Shown here: one piece after another, positions 1 to 8,570 of the stretch
Position numbering within the stretch: position 1 is the first letter of the stretch
Layout: each line of letters begins with the position of its first letter
NCBI RefSeq assembly: GCF_900112615.1
Contig: NZ_FOMK01000013.1
Span: forward strand, 1-64,000
Direction of reading: 5' to 3'
Length of the DNA: 64,000 bases
Source: Chitinophaga sp. CF118
GTDB taxonomy: Bacteria; Bacteroidota; Bacteroidia; Chitinophagales; Chitinophagaceae
Program-made: the position numbers and the translations under genes
The notes under the pieces: model-generated
What the model was told of the DNA's origin: nothing
Database searches by the model: none
What the model saw: only the letters and a program-made list of their open reading frames with translations

Positions 1-17
1 ATTGATACCAACAGGTA

Positions 18-61
18 CTAAAAAATATATGACCCGCCAGGGCGGGCCATATATTTTTTAG
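18..61. terminator. Bidirectional hairpin terminator
   Basis: Near-perfect inverted repeat: arm 18-38 (A-rich, then CCCGCC) pairs with arm 41-61 (GGCGGG, then T-rich). The outer A/T run gives a U-tract on either strand, so it can end transcription of the leftward lipoprotein gene and of anything entering from the left edge. Confidence 0.75.
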
Positions 62-119
62 TTTTTATAGAAACTGACCTTTTTAGTCAGCCTCTCATGA
101 TACCCTGAGCCATATCATA

Positions 120-920
120 TTATTTACAGGAGTACTGGATGTCCAGTGTACCTATGAGATATGTTAAAAAAGTTGGATGGAGATAATCTTTTCCTTTAGA
201 TGCAATATGTGTTGGAAGTCCGTATTTATTGAATGCAGTAGCATTTAAACTATTATTCAGGCTGTAATCTCTATCCATGAACTGCCATAAGGGATTAGTC
301 AGATGGAAGTTTACCTTATTATCATAGTTACCATAAACATCTACATATTGAGGATCATCGCCATGTTTGGTGACTACAGAATCCAGGTTCCCCATATTAT
401 TATAATAAAAATACTGATTCCGGACTCCAAATTCCTGTACCTCATTGAGTGATATGACCCTGTTGTGGGAATCATATTGAAAGGTGGTAACGAGAATAAG
501 TATTGGAACATCAGGTATTTTAATGGGATTATCACCAATAATACCGGAGTAAAACGAGCTGTCCTGAATCACCCGGTTTCTTCCATCATATTTAAACCGG
601 TGCCAGAATTCAAACAGATCGCCATAATTTCCGTTATGATAAGCGCCGATAGCATCAGTGACTCTGTTTTGTTGATCATGCCTGAACAGGTAATTAGTGG
701 CCCCGGTTGCTGTGGGAATATGATTAATGCGTAGGGGTGTTCCTTTTGCATCATATTCAAAATCGGCTGTATAATTGCCATACAGAGGATCCTGATTCGT
801 TAATTTAACGATCTGGCATAATTGCGGTTGACAGTCCGGATCGGGTTTGTCACAACCAGAAAATAACAAGTTAGCAGTAATAAAAACTGCTGAAAGAAAC
901 AGTATAGAATTCTTTTTCAT
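120..920 (-). CDS. Lipoprotein with YD/RHS-like repeats
   Basis: 266 aa. The N-terminus is a lipoprotein signal peptide (MKKNSILFLSAVF, then lipobox LFSGC at about residues 19-23), so the mature protein is probably anchored in the outer membrane. The body holds several spaced motifs of the form F-x-Y-D-x-x-x-R-V (FEYDAKG, FKYDGRNRV, FQYDSHNRV), like single YD/RHS repeats, as seen in many short Bacteroidota lipoproteins related to DUF4595. No catalytic motif is visible. It stands alone between the hairpin at 18-61 and glnN, both on the same strand, with about 200 bp separating it from glnN. Function unknown; a surface carbohydrate or protein contact is only a guess from the repeats. Confidence 0.75.
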   Translation of the reverse strand: MKKNSILFLSAVFITANLLFSGCDKPDPDCQPQLCQIVKLTNQDPLYGNYTADFEYDAKGTPLRINHIPTATGATNYLFRHDQQNRVTDAIGAYHNGNYGDLFEFWHRFKYDGRNRVIQDSSFYSGIIGDNPIKIPDVPILILVTTFQYDSHNRVISLNEVQEFGVRNQYFYYNNMGNLDSVVTKHGDDPQYVDVYGNYDNKVNFHLTNPLWQFMDRDYSLNNSLNATAFNKYGLPTHIASKGKDYLHPTFLTYLIGTLDIQYSCK

Positions 921-1071
921 GTGAGGTGGGTTGAGAAGGGTTAAGAGAGTGTGAAATGATTAATATACGCGCTACAGGGTACACAAATTAATTACGGGAA
1001 TGGAATATGGAAGCAGGGGGTATACGGTTATTAGGGCTAACTGAAGATAAGAATAATTCTTAGAAACACAA

Positions 1072-1095
1072 AGCCCCGGATGAAGATCCGGGGCT
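1072..1095 (-). terminator. glnN terminator hairpin
   Basis: Ten-base-pair stem AGCCCCGGAT/ATCCGGGGCT with a GAAG loop, 28 bp past the glnN stop codon. The sequence after it on the minus strand is TTGTGTTTCT, a weak U-tract. Confidence 0.6.
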
Positions 1096-1123
1096 AATCA
1101 TACACCAAAACAATCTTACGGTT

Positions 1124-3322
1124 TTATCGCAAGAAAAGCAGCTCTCTGTACTTGGGCAGTGCCCACATTTTGTCATCCACAAGGAACTCCAGTTTATCGG
1201 AGTGGTATCGGATCACATCAAAGTACGGCTTAATTTTTTCACAGTAATCTATAGCTTTCTGACGGCTGTCGCTAACTTTGTTAGCTACTTTACGCGCCTC
1301 TATCATAGCCTGTACGTTCTCACTGATGACGTTTACATGTTCAGCGATTTTTTCAGCAATCTGTTTCTGTGCTTTCACAGCAGAATCTCCCAGACCTATT
1401 TCTTTTAAACCACGGATATTTTCTACCAGTGTGTTCATGTAGCTGATTGCTGAAGGGAGGATAGTGTTAGTTGCCAGGTCGCCGATTACGCGGGCTTCGA
1501 TCTGTACTTTCTTCACATAATCCTCAAGAAGAATCTCATGACGTGCATGTAATTCTTTCTCGTTGTATACTCCAACTTCTGAGAAAAGTTTAGAAGATTT
1601 GGAAGTAACGAATGCATCCAGAGCCTGAGGAGTAGTTTTTACGTTAGGTAAACCTCTTCTTTCAGCTTCTTTTTCCCACTCTTCACTATATCCGTCGCCT
1701 TCAAATAAAACTTTTTCCGAATCTACAATATATTTCCGAAGAGTTTGCATAATAGCAATCTCTTTTTTCTCGCCTTTTTCGATCAGTGCATCCACTTCTA
1801 CTTTGAAGTTAGTCAGTGTTTTAGCAACGATAGTATTCAATACTGTCATGGCTGATGCGCAGTTTGCAGAAGAACCTACAGCGCGGAATTCAAACTTGTT
1901 ACCAGTGAAGGCAAAAGGTGAAGTACGGTTACGGTCGGTGTTGTCAAGCAACAGTTCTGGAATATGACGGTGCAGATCCAGTTTCAGGATAGCTTCGTCC
2001 TGCTCATCGAACTTGTTGTTCACGCGGGTTTTAACTTCCTGCAGTACATCGTACAGGTATTTACCGGAGAACACAGAGATGATAGCCGGAGGTGCTTCGT
2101 TAGCACCCAGACGGAAGTCATTGCTTGGTGAAGCAATAGAAGCTCTCATCAGATCAGCATAATCATGAACCGCTTTGATCGTGTTTACGAAGAAAGTCAG
2201 GAACATCAGGTTGGTCTTCGGTGTTTTACCGGGAGCCAGCAAGTTTACACCAGTGTCGGTAGCCATGCTCCAGTTGTTATGTTTACCGGAACCATTGATA
2301 CCTGCAAATGGTTTCTCATGCAATAATACTTTCAGCTTATGACGTTTGGCCACTTTAGCCATTACATCCATCAGCAGGGAGTTGTGATCTACTGCAATGT
2401 TCACTTCTTCAAAGATAGGAGCACACTCAAACTGAGAAGGTGCAACTTCATTGTGACGGGTTCTTAAAGGAATACCCAGTTTGTAAGATTCTTCTTCGAA
2501 ATCGCGCATGAAAGCATATGCACGCTCAGGAATGGAACCAAAGTAATGATCTTCCAGCTGCTGGCCTTTTGAAGGAGCATGGCCAACTACTGTACGGCCA
2601 CACATTACCAGGTCAGGACGGGCATTAGCCAGGGCCTCATCAACGATGAAGTATTCCTGTTCCCAACCCAATGTGGCAGTGATCTTGGTTACATTTTTAT
2701 CGAAGTAGTTACATACGTCTACAGCGGCTTTATCCAGTGCAGAAAGAGCTTTCAGCAATGGAGCCTTGTAATCCAGCGATTCGCCGGTGTAAGCAACAAA
2801 TATAGTAGGAATGCAAAGTGTTTTGCCTGCTCCCTGTTCCAGGATGAATGGAGGAGAAGATGGATCCCATGCAGTGTAACCACGGGCTTCAAAAGTAGCA
2901 CGTAAACCACCGTTAGGAAAACTTGAAGCATCTGGTTCCTGTTGAACAAGTGCATCACCATCAAAAGTTTCCAGCGCAGAGCCATCACCTTTCAGGGTAA
3001 AGAAAGAATCATGCTTTTCAGCTGTAGTGCCGGTTAAAGGTTGAAACCAGTGTGTGTAGTGAGTCACACCCTTTTTCATTGCCCATTGTTTCATACCGGA
3101 AGCTATCTGCTCAGCCATTTTGCGCTCGATCTTGGTGCCGGCTTTAATAGAGTTATTTAAACTCTTATAAGCTTCGTCACTCAGGTTTTCGCGCATTGCT
3201 TTTCCTGTAAAAACATTAATACCGAAGACCTCGGTGATTTTGGTACCGGCGACTGGTTCGGGTTTGATTTTCAGATCAACGCCGGAGAGGTTTTCCAGCG
3301 CGGTGAAGCGTAACGATTGCAT
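1124..3322 (-). CDS. glnN: Glutamine synthetase type III
   Basis: ATP-dependent glutamate-ammonia ligase of the GSIII family, the usual form in Bacteroidota. 732 aa from the start chosen here (MQSLRFTAL), close to the 720-730 aa normal for GSIII and much longer than the 470 aa type I enzyme. Seen in the sequence: the N-terminal GSIII domain, the catalytic region with GWEQEYFIVD, the ATP/glutamate segment NGSGKHNNWS near residue 345, and a long C-terminal helical extension typical of GSIII. An in-frame ATG seven codons upstream (3343) is possible but adds residues not usual in the family. Monocistronic; the AT-rich stretch 3323-3709 separates it from divergent purL. I see no GlnR or NtrC site. 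Confidence 0.97.
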   Translation of the reverse strand: MQSLRFTALENLSGVDLKIKPEPVAGTKITEVFGINVFTGKAMRENLSDEAYKSLNNSIKAGTKIERKMAEQIASGMKQWAMKKGVTHYTHWFQPLTGTTAEKHDSFFTLKGDGSALETFDGDALVQQEPDASSFPNGGLRATFEARGYTAWDPSSPPFILEQGAGKTLCIPTIFVAYTGESLDYKAPLLKALSALDKAAVDVCNYFDKNVTKITATLGWEQEYFIVDEALANARPDLVMCGRTVVGHAPSKGQQLEDHYFGSIPERAYAFMRDFEEESYKLGIPLRTRHNEVAPSQFECAPIFEEVNIAVDHNSLLMDVMAKVAKRHKLKVLLHEKPFAGINGSGKHNNWSMATDTGVNLLAPGKTPKTNLMFLTFFVNTIKAVHDYADLMRASIASPSNDFRLGANEAPPAIISVFSGKYLYDVLQEVKTRVNNKFDEQDEAILKLDLHRHIPELLLDNTDRNRTSPFAFTGNKFEFRAVGSSANCASAMTVLNTIVAKTLTNFKVEVDALIEKGEKKEIAIMQTLRKYIVDSEKVLFEGDGYSEEWEKEAERRGLPNVKTTPQALDAFVTSKSSKLFSEVGVYNEKELHARHEILLEDYVKKVQIEARVIGDLATNTILPSAISYMNTLVENIRGLKEIGLGDSAVKAQKQIAEKIAEHVNVISENVQAMIEARKVANKVSDSRQKAIDYCEKIKPYFDVIRYHSDKLEFLVDDKMWALPKYRELLFLR

Positions 3323-3709
3323 GCTGTAAATAATTTTACACAAAAGAACGCTCTTGTGCTTACATAAGCAAGAAATAAGTTGATTTTAACTAAAAAATTA
3401 CATTTTGAGGGTAAAAAGGGTTAATTTTTTAATTTTTAAATAAAAAAATAAGGGTGACAAACTTCTAAACTAATACATTAAAAAAATAATAATTTGTATA
3501 TGCTGCTAAAGTTGTGCGCTACAGGTAGTAAATTGAAGATGTATAGCAGTTAAATGCTCAAAATACAGCATTTACTGTGATCATTTGCCTCATATGTAAT
3601 ATATAATAGCAATCCCTTCTGATGAAGTCCCAATATCCTTTGTCAATTGCAGGAAAAACTTGTAGTTTCGCATCTTCTTTTTATCTATCGTACTCATACT
3701 TTTAGTTAC
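3323..3709. other. AT-rich divergent spacer glnN/purL
   Basis: About 390 bp without a gene, very rich in A and T between 3390 and 3500. The purL promoter lies at its right end. I found no clear TAnnTTTG box for glnN and no riboswitch motif. Confidence 0.5.
3639..3670 (+). promoter_or_regulatory. purL promoter
   Basis: TTTG at 3639-3642, a 20-base spacer, then TAGTTTCG at 3663-3670, a close match to the Bacteroidota -33/-7 consensus. It overlaps an in-frame upstream ATG at 3647, which supports the downstream ATG at 3710 as the real purL start. Confidence 0.65.
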
Positions 3710-5962
3710 ATGCAAACTACAGAAACTACAGATAAGTTTTCCCAAACTACTGTTGAAACTGCCGAACAGCTTGGTCTTACTGCTGACGAATTTGAACGTA
3801 TTGTTAGTATACTTGGCCGCACTCCTAATTTTACCGAATTAAGTATGTACTCTGTAATGTGGAGTGAGCATTGCAGTTACAAGAATTCAATTGTATGGCT
3901 GAAATCCTTGCCCCGTGAAGGAGAACGCCTCCTTGTGAAAGCAGGAGAGGAGAATGCCGGTCTGGTAGATATTGGCGATGGCTATGCCTGCGTATTTAAA
4001 ATTGAATCTCATAATCACCCATCTGCAATTGAACCCTTCCAGGGTGCTGCTACAGGTGTGGGCGGGATCCACCGTGATATCTTTACCATGGGCGCTCGTC
4101 CTATCGCAGCATTGAATTCCCTGCGCTTTGGTAATCTCAACGATAAAAAAACACAACACCTGTTAAAAGGTATTGTACATGGTATAGGCCACTACGGCAA
4201 CTGCTTTGGTGTTCCTACTGTGGGTGGTGAAGCATACTTTGAAGACTGCTACGGTACCAATCCTCTGGTAAATGCCATGAGCGTAGGCATCGTGAAAGTG
4301 GGACAAACAGTATCCGCTACCTCTTATGGTGCAGGTAACCCTGTATTCATTGTAGGCTCTGCTACCGGTAAAGATGGTATCGGCGGTGCTTCTTTTGCCA
4401 GCGCAAATATCACTGAAGACAGCGTGGAAGATTTGCCATCCGTACAGGTAGGCGATCCTTTCCAGGAAAAGAAACTGCTGGAAGCCTGCCTGGAAATTAT
4501 CCCAACAGGTGCACTGGTAGGTATGCAGGACATGGGTGCTGCGGGCATTACCTGCTCTACTGCCGAAATGAGCGCCAAAGGAGAACATGGTATGATCATT
4601 CACCTGGACAAGGTTCCTACCCGTCAGGAGAATATGAAAGCATGGGAAATGCTGCTGAGCGAAAGCCAGGAAAGAATGCTGATCGTATTGCACAAAGGCC
4701 AGGAAGCTGAAGTGCTGAAAATATTTGAAAAATGGGATCTGCACTGCGTACAGATCGGTGAAGTAACGACAGACAAAAATCTGAAGTTCTATATGAACGG
4801 TCACCTGGAAGCAGATGTGCCGGCAGAAAGTATGGTACTCGGTGGCGGTGCTCCTCAATACCACCGTGCATATACAGAACCCGCTTACTTTGAAAAGGTT
4901 AAGGCATTTGATATCCAGAATATTCAGGATACCCTCCATGCACGCTTCGCGGCGGAAAGACTGGCCAAACTGCCTAACATTGCTTCTAAGCGCTGGATCT
5001 ATACCCAGTACGACAGCATGGTAGGTACTGCCAATGCCAGCACCAATGCTCCAAGCGATGCTGCTATTGTGACTGTAAAGGGTACTAAAAAGACACTCGC
5101 AGTGACTACAGACTGTAACAGCCGCTATGTATTTGCAGACCCGCATACCGGCGGTCAGATCGCTGTAGCTGAAGCTGCCCGTAACATTGTGTGCAGTGGT
5201 GGTGAACCGGTAGCAATTACCAACTGTCTGAACTTTGGTAATCCTTACGATCCGGAAGTATACTATCAGTTCGTATACGCCCTGAAGGGAATGGGTGAAG
5301 CCTGCCGTAAATTTAATACGCCTGTTACCGGTGGTAACGTGAGTTTCTATAACCAGTCTCCTGATGGCCCTGTATATCCAACACCGACGATTGGTATGCT
5401 GGGTATACTGGATAGCATTGAACAGCGTATAACTCTGAACTTTAAAGAAACAGGACACCTTGTATACCTGGTAGGCAGAAGCCGCAATGATATCAGCAGC
5501 TCCGAATACCTTCACAAGCTGTTAGGAATTGAATACAGCCCTGCGCCTCACTTCCACCTGGAAGAGGAGCAACAGCTGCAACAAGCTATCGCAAAACTGA
5601 ATAAAGCAGGATTATTGCAATCTGCTCATGATGTAAGTGAAGGCGGACTGTTCATTACCCTGCTGGAAAGCGCTATGGCCGGCGGACTTGGTTTTGATAT
5701 CCAGACAAACAGCAATTTCCGTAAGGATGCTTACCTGTTTGGTGAAAGCCAGAGCCGCGTGGTAGTAACAATCAGACCTGACGATAAAGAGAAGTTCGAA
5801 TCGCTGTTACATAGCCTGGTAGATGCTTCTGACTATTCCGTTCGTTTCGAGAAGATAGGATTAGTACATGGTGAGCAGGTAGTAATTGATGGTGAAAGCT
5901 GGGGTATTGTTGCTGATTGGAAATACAACTATGATACCTCCCTGGAGTCTCATTTAGTATAA
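3710..5962 (+). CDS. purL: Phosphoribosylformylglycinamidine synthase subunit PurL
   Basis: Fourth step of purine synthesis: ATP-dependent amidation of FGAR to FGAM, with ammonia delivered by PurQ and PurS encoded elsewhere. 750 aa, the size of small PurL, with neither a PurS-like N-terminal nor a glutaminase C-terminal domain. Motifs seen: MWSEHCSYKNS near residue 46, ESHNHPSAIEPFQGAATGVGG near 98, GGEAYFEDCYG, and the second half-repeat TGGNVSFYNQ and SAHDVSEGGL. The ATG at 3710 gives the family-like start MQTTETTDKF and lies 39 bases after the promoter. Monocistronic, followed by a hairpin terminator. Confidence 0.97.
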   Translation: MQTTETTDKFSQTTVETAEQLGLTADEFERIVSILGRTPNFTELSMYSVMWSEHCSYKNSIVWLKSLPREGERLLVKAGEENAGLVDIGDGYACVFKIESHNHPSAIEPFQGAATGVGGIHRDIFTMGARPIAALNSLRFGNLNDKKTQHLLKGIVHGIGHYGNCFGVPTVGGEAYFEDCYGTNPLVNAMSVGIVKVGQTVSATSYGAGNPVFIVGSATGKDGIGGASFASANITEDSVEDLPSVQVGDPFQEKKLLEACLEIIPTGALVGMQDMGAAGITCSTAEMSAKGEHGMIIHLDKVPTRQENMKAWEMLLSESQERMLIVLHKGQEAEVLKIFEKWDLHCVQIGEVTTDKNLKFYMNGHLEADVPAESMVLGGGAPQYHRAYTEPAYFEKVKAFDIQNIQDTLHARFAAERLAKLPNIASKRWIYTQYDSMVGTANASTNAPSDAAIVTVKGTKKTLAVTTDCNSRYVFADPHTGGQIAVAEAARNIVCSGGEPVAITNCLNFGNPYDPEVYYQFVYALKGMGEACRKFNTPVTGGNVSFYNQSPDGPVYPTPTIGMLGILDSIEQRITLNFKETGHLVYLVGRSRNDISSSEYLHKLLGIEYSPAPHFHLEEEQQLQQAIAKLNKAGLLQSAHDVSEGGLFITLLESAMAGGLGFDIQTNSNFRKDAYLFGESQSRVVVTIRPDDKEKFESLLHSLVDASDYSVRFEKIGLVHGEQVVIDGESWGIVADWKYNYDTSLESHLV

Positions 5963-5985
5963 AAATACTCACAAAAAAAATTAAC

Positions 5986-6036
5986 AAGTGCAGTGTATAT
6001 CCCACATGGGTGTTATGCTGCACTTTTTGTCTTTTT
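5986..6036 (+). terminator. purL terminator
   Basis: AAGTGCAG at 5986 pairs with CTGCACTT at 6018, with an inner palindrome CCCACATGGG, followed by a T-rich tract. Confidence 0.75.
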
Positions 6037-6224
6037 ATTGTTGTACATCATACACTTATAAATTTTAAGACCCCTGCAATCTTCCACGGTATTGGGTTTT
6101 CCACGATCATTCTAATTATTGTATAACATATTCGTTTTAACAACTCATTAACAAAATCCCATCTTCGTGTGAGCTTATATAGCAGTGAGAAGCCTACTTT
6201 TGATAAAGAGAGATGCAAACACAT

Positions 6225-6690
6225 ACGGTCTGATATCATAAAGACCACCCTATAAAAATATTTATCCTTGGAGTCAAAAGATTCCTATCCTATGAAAGAG
6301 GCTCATTAAAAGCCACCTATAATTTTGGAGTCATTAAGATTCCCTATCCTATGAAGAGGCGGTAAAAGACCACCTACTTATTTATCCGGAGTCACAAGAT
6401 TCCCTATCCTATGAAGAGGCGGTAAAAGGCCACCTGTCTATTTATCCTGAATCACATAGATTCACTATCCTATGAAAGAGGTTGGTAAAAGACCACCTGT
6501 CTTATTTATCCTGGAATCATTAAGATTCCCTATCCTATGAAAGAGGCGGTAAAAGACCACCTACTTATTTATCCTGGAATCACAAGATTCCTATCCCTAT
6601 GAAAGAGATCTTTAAGTAGATCACCTTATTTGTGGAATCCCGAGATTCCATTACTCTATGAAGACCAATTTACGTTCTACCATGTCCTAA
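6225..6690. repeat. Tandem array of ~62-bp two-hairpin units
   Basis: Seven tandem copies of a 60-64 bp unit, starting at about 6261, 6321, 6381, 6441, 6505, 6568 and 6629, with a partial copy before the first. Each unit reads roughly TTTATCC, hairpin 1 (GGAATC, 4-5 base loop, GATTCC), CTATCCTATGAAAG, then hairpin 2 (AGGCGGT, AAAAG, ACCACCT). Copies differ by substitutions and small indels, but stem pairing is kept: in the unit at 6441 the outer pair of hairpin 1 changes from G-C to T-A on both sides, and hairpin 2 differs in the copies at 6261 and 6568 while keeping at least a four-base-pair stem. The last copy is degenerate. A strong hairpin follows at 6740-6764. It is not coding: unit lengths shift frame and stops are frequent. 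Confidence 0.85.
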
Positions 6691-6739
6691 TGAAAGCTAT
6701 GTGATTTATTACACCTAGTGAGAAGAAAAATTTAAATTT

Positions 6740-6764
6740 GAAGCCCCGGATTTACCGGGGCTTC
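6740..6764. terminator. Hairpin after the repeat array
   Basis: Perfect ten-base-pair stem GAAGCCCCGG/CCGGGGCTTC with loop ATTTA, followed by ACTGTTTTC. No annotated gene ends here, so it may terminate a transcript across the array. Confidence 0.6.
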
Positions 6765-6846
6765 ACTGTTTTCACTACCTCCCATTTCAATAAATTAATA
6801 ACCAGAGAGCTCTTGGATCAACTCCAATAGGGGATTGATTGTACCA

Positions 6847-6962
6847 GTATTCTTATATGCTTATAAGCTGGAAGGCCTTTCCCTATATGGTTCTTATATG
6901 CTTAGCTTATAGGAACCATATAACCAGCTTGGAAGCAGGATATAAGCAGCTTATAAGCAATA
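6847..6962. repeat. Nested inverted repeats (about 115 bp)
   Basis: Outer arms GCTTATAAGCTG (6859-6870) and CAGCTTATAAGC (6948-6959); inner arms TATATGGTTC and GAACCATATA around a 19-base loop. The motifs TTATATGC and AGCTTATA recur inside. Resembles in style the structure at 26907-27035. Confidence 0.6.
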
Positions 6963-7127
6963 TTATATAATGCAGTACCAGTAATGGTTTCAGGCAGTAT
7001 TTTGACTGTCTTATCTTAAGCTTACTTTCCTGGTTAAAATAATCCTGTTTAAAGTTTGCAGAAGGTTGAGTCAAAGCCACAGAGGGGCTTCCTGTTTGCA
7101 GAAATATTAACGGAGTTCAAATAAATA

Positions 7128-7188
7128 GGGCTGACCTTTGGCCAGCCCATTTAAACAACAAAGGCTCCTTCTGGAGCCTTTGTTGTTT
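7128..7188 (-). terminator. Two-hairpin terminator of the oxoamine synthase gene
   Basis: Perfect 16-base-pair hairpin, AAACAACAAAGGCTCC (7153-7168) with its complement (7173-7188), 24 bp past the stop codon. A second hairpin, GGGCTG/CCAGCCC, lies at 7128-7148. Confidence 0.7.
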
Positions 7189-7212
7189 AATATAGTTAGA
7201 TGATCTGATGGA

Positions 7213-8454
7213 TTATACCATTGGAATCTCAGCCACCTTGTATTCTTTCTTATCCAGTTTGGCTTTGGTCTGGGTAAAAGCTTCCAGCGTCAGTTCTATA
7301 TCCTCATCGCCATGAGCAGCGGTAGGGATAAGACGGTAGATGATCTGACCTTTAGGTATAACAGGATATACCACGATAGAACAGAAAATGTTATAGTTCT
7401 CACGCAGATCCAGGCACATTGCAGTAGCCTCTGGAATATCTCCCTGCAGGTAAATAGGCGTAACAGGAGAGTTAGTTCTGCCTATGTCGAAGCCACGGTC
7501 ACGGAGGCCCTTCTGGAGCTTATTTACGTTTTCCCACAGCTTTGCTTTCATTTCCGGATGTTTACGCATCAGTTCCACACGCTTTAAGTGACCTATCACT
7601 AATGGCAAAGGAATAGATTTCGCAAAGATCTGGGAACGTGAGTTATATCGCAGATAGTTGATGATGGCTTTATCGCCGCTGATGAAAGCGCCGATAGAAG
7701 CTCCGGATTTTGCAAAAGTGTTGAACAGCAGGTCAATTTTATCTTGTACACCTTGTTCTTCACCTGTACCGGCACCGGTTTTACCCATAGTACCAAATCC
7801 ATGTGCATCGTCTACCATGAAACGGAATTCATATTTATCTTTCAGTGCAGCAATTTCTTTCAGTTTACCCTGATCGCCGGCCATACCAAATACACCTTCA
7901 GTGATTACCAAAATTCCCCCACCGGAAGTTTTGGCCAGTTCTTCAGCGCGTTTCAGTTGTTTTTCGCAATCTTCTATATCATTGTGTTTGAACACATAAC
8001 GGTGGCCCTGGTGAAGGCGCAACCCGTCAATGATACTGGCGTGGCACTCTGCATCATATACGATAATGTCTCTGCGGTTACAGATAGCATCGATAGAGCT
8101 CATAATACCCTGATAACCATAATTAAGCAGTGTAGTGTCTTCCTTGCCCATAAAGTCGGATAATTCTTTCTCCAGCTTCTCATGGTAATTGGTATTACCA
8201 CTCATCATGCGGGCTCCCATTGGAGTAGCAAGTCCGTAGTCTGCTGCTGCTTTGGCATCCGTAGCGCGTACCTCAGGATGGTTAGCCAGTCCCAGGTAGT
8301 TGTTCAGGCTCCAAACAATTTTTTCATTACCCCTGAAATTCATACGGGGACCTATTTCACCTTCCAGCTTGGGAAAAGCAAAATAACCATGAGCTCTATT
8401 TGAGTGTTCGCCAATCGGGCCCATGTGTTTAAGCAGTTTCTCGAATATATCCAT
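7213..8454 (-). CDS. Alpha-oxoamine synthase (serine palmitoyltransferase / cysteate acyltransferase type)
   Basis: PLP-dependent acyltransferase of the alpha-oxoamine synthase family, which condenses an amino acid with an acyl thioester and releases CO2. 413 aa. Visible landmarks: SLNNYLGLANHPEV near residue 50, the PLP-stacking histidine in DAECHASIID, the PLP aspartate/histidine motif VDDAHGFGTMG, and the Schiff-base lysine in TFAKSGASIG near residue 248. Family members include KBL, BioF, serine palmitoyltransferase and the Bacteroidota cysteate acyltransferases that make capnine. No biotin or threonine-degradation gene is adjacent, which argues against BioF and KBL. comA, a gene for cysteate precursor synthesis, lies 5.7 kb away, so sphinganine or capnine synthesis is the favoured inference. 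The exact substrate cannot be read from the sequence. Confidence 0.85.
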   Translation of the reverse strand: MDIFEKLLKHMGPIGEHSNRAHGYFAFPKLEGEIGPRMNFRGNEKIVWSLNNYLGLANHPEVRATDAKAAADYGLATPMGARMMSGNTNYHEKLEKELSDFMGKEDTTLLNYGYQGIMSSIDAICNRRDIIVYDAECHASIIDGLRLHQGHRYVFKHNDIEDCEKQLKRAEELAKTSGGGILVITEGVFGMAGDQGKLKEIAALKDKYEFRFMVDDAHGFGTMGKTGAGTGEEQGVQDKIDLLFNTFAKSGASIGAFISGDKAIINYLRYNSRSQIFAKSIPLPLVIGHLKRVELMRKHPEMKAKLWENVNKLQKGLRDRGFDIGRTNSPVTPIYLQGDIPEATAMCLDLRENYNIFCSIVVYPVIPKGQIIYRLIPTAAHGDEDIELTLEAFTQTKAKLDKKEYKVAEIPMV

Positions 8455-8494
8455 ATGTTAATTAATGATTAATAATGATTGTTTAAACCGGACA

Positions 8495-8525
8495 CAAAGG
8501 TATTAAAATATTACTTTTTGTAAAC
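8495..8525 (-). promoter_or_regulatory. Promoter of the oxoamine synthase gene
   Basis: On the minus strand: GTTTA (8525-8521), 18 bases, then TACCTTTG (8502-8495), an exact TAnnTTTG -7 box. It gives a leader of about 35 bases before the ATG at 8454. Confidence 0.6.
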
Positions 8526-8570
8526 TTGAGTTACTTTTATAAAGTGAACAATAATCAAGAAACAAGAATC

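Noticed and set aside
4163..5515. 450-codon open frame antisense to purL
   Set aside because: It lies wholly inside purL, has no signal or domain, and its composition (many Cys, Thr, Tyr, Phe) is that of a reverse-strand shadow of a well-used coding frame.
6291..6600. Chain of micro-ORFs starting ATGAAAGAG and overlapping at ATGA
   Set aside because: Several copies stop within five codons (ATG AAG AGG CGG TAA) and unit lengths break the frame, so the array is not coding.
6225..6690. CRISPR array
   Set aside because: Units are contiguous with no unique spacers, each unit carries two hairpins, copies have diverged, and no cas gene is present.
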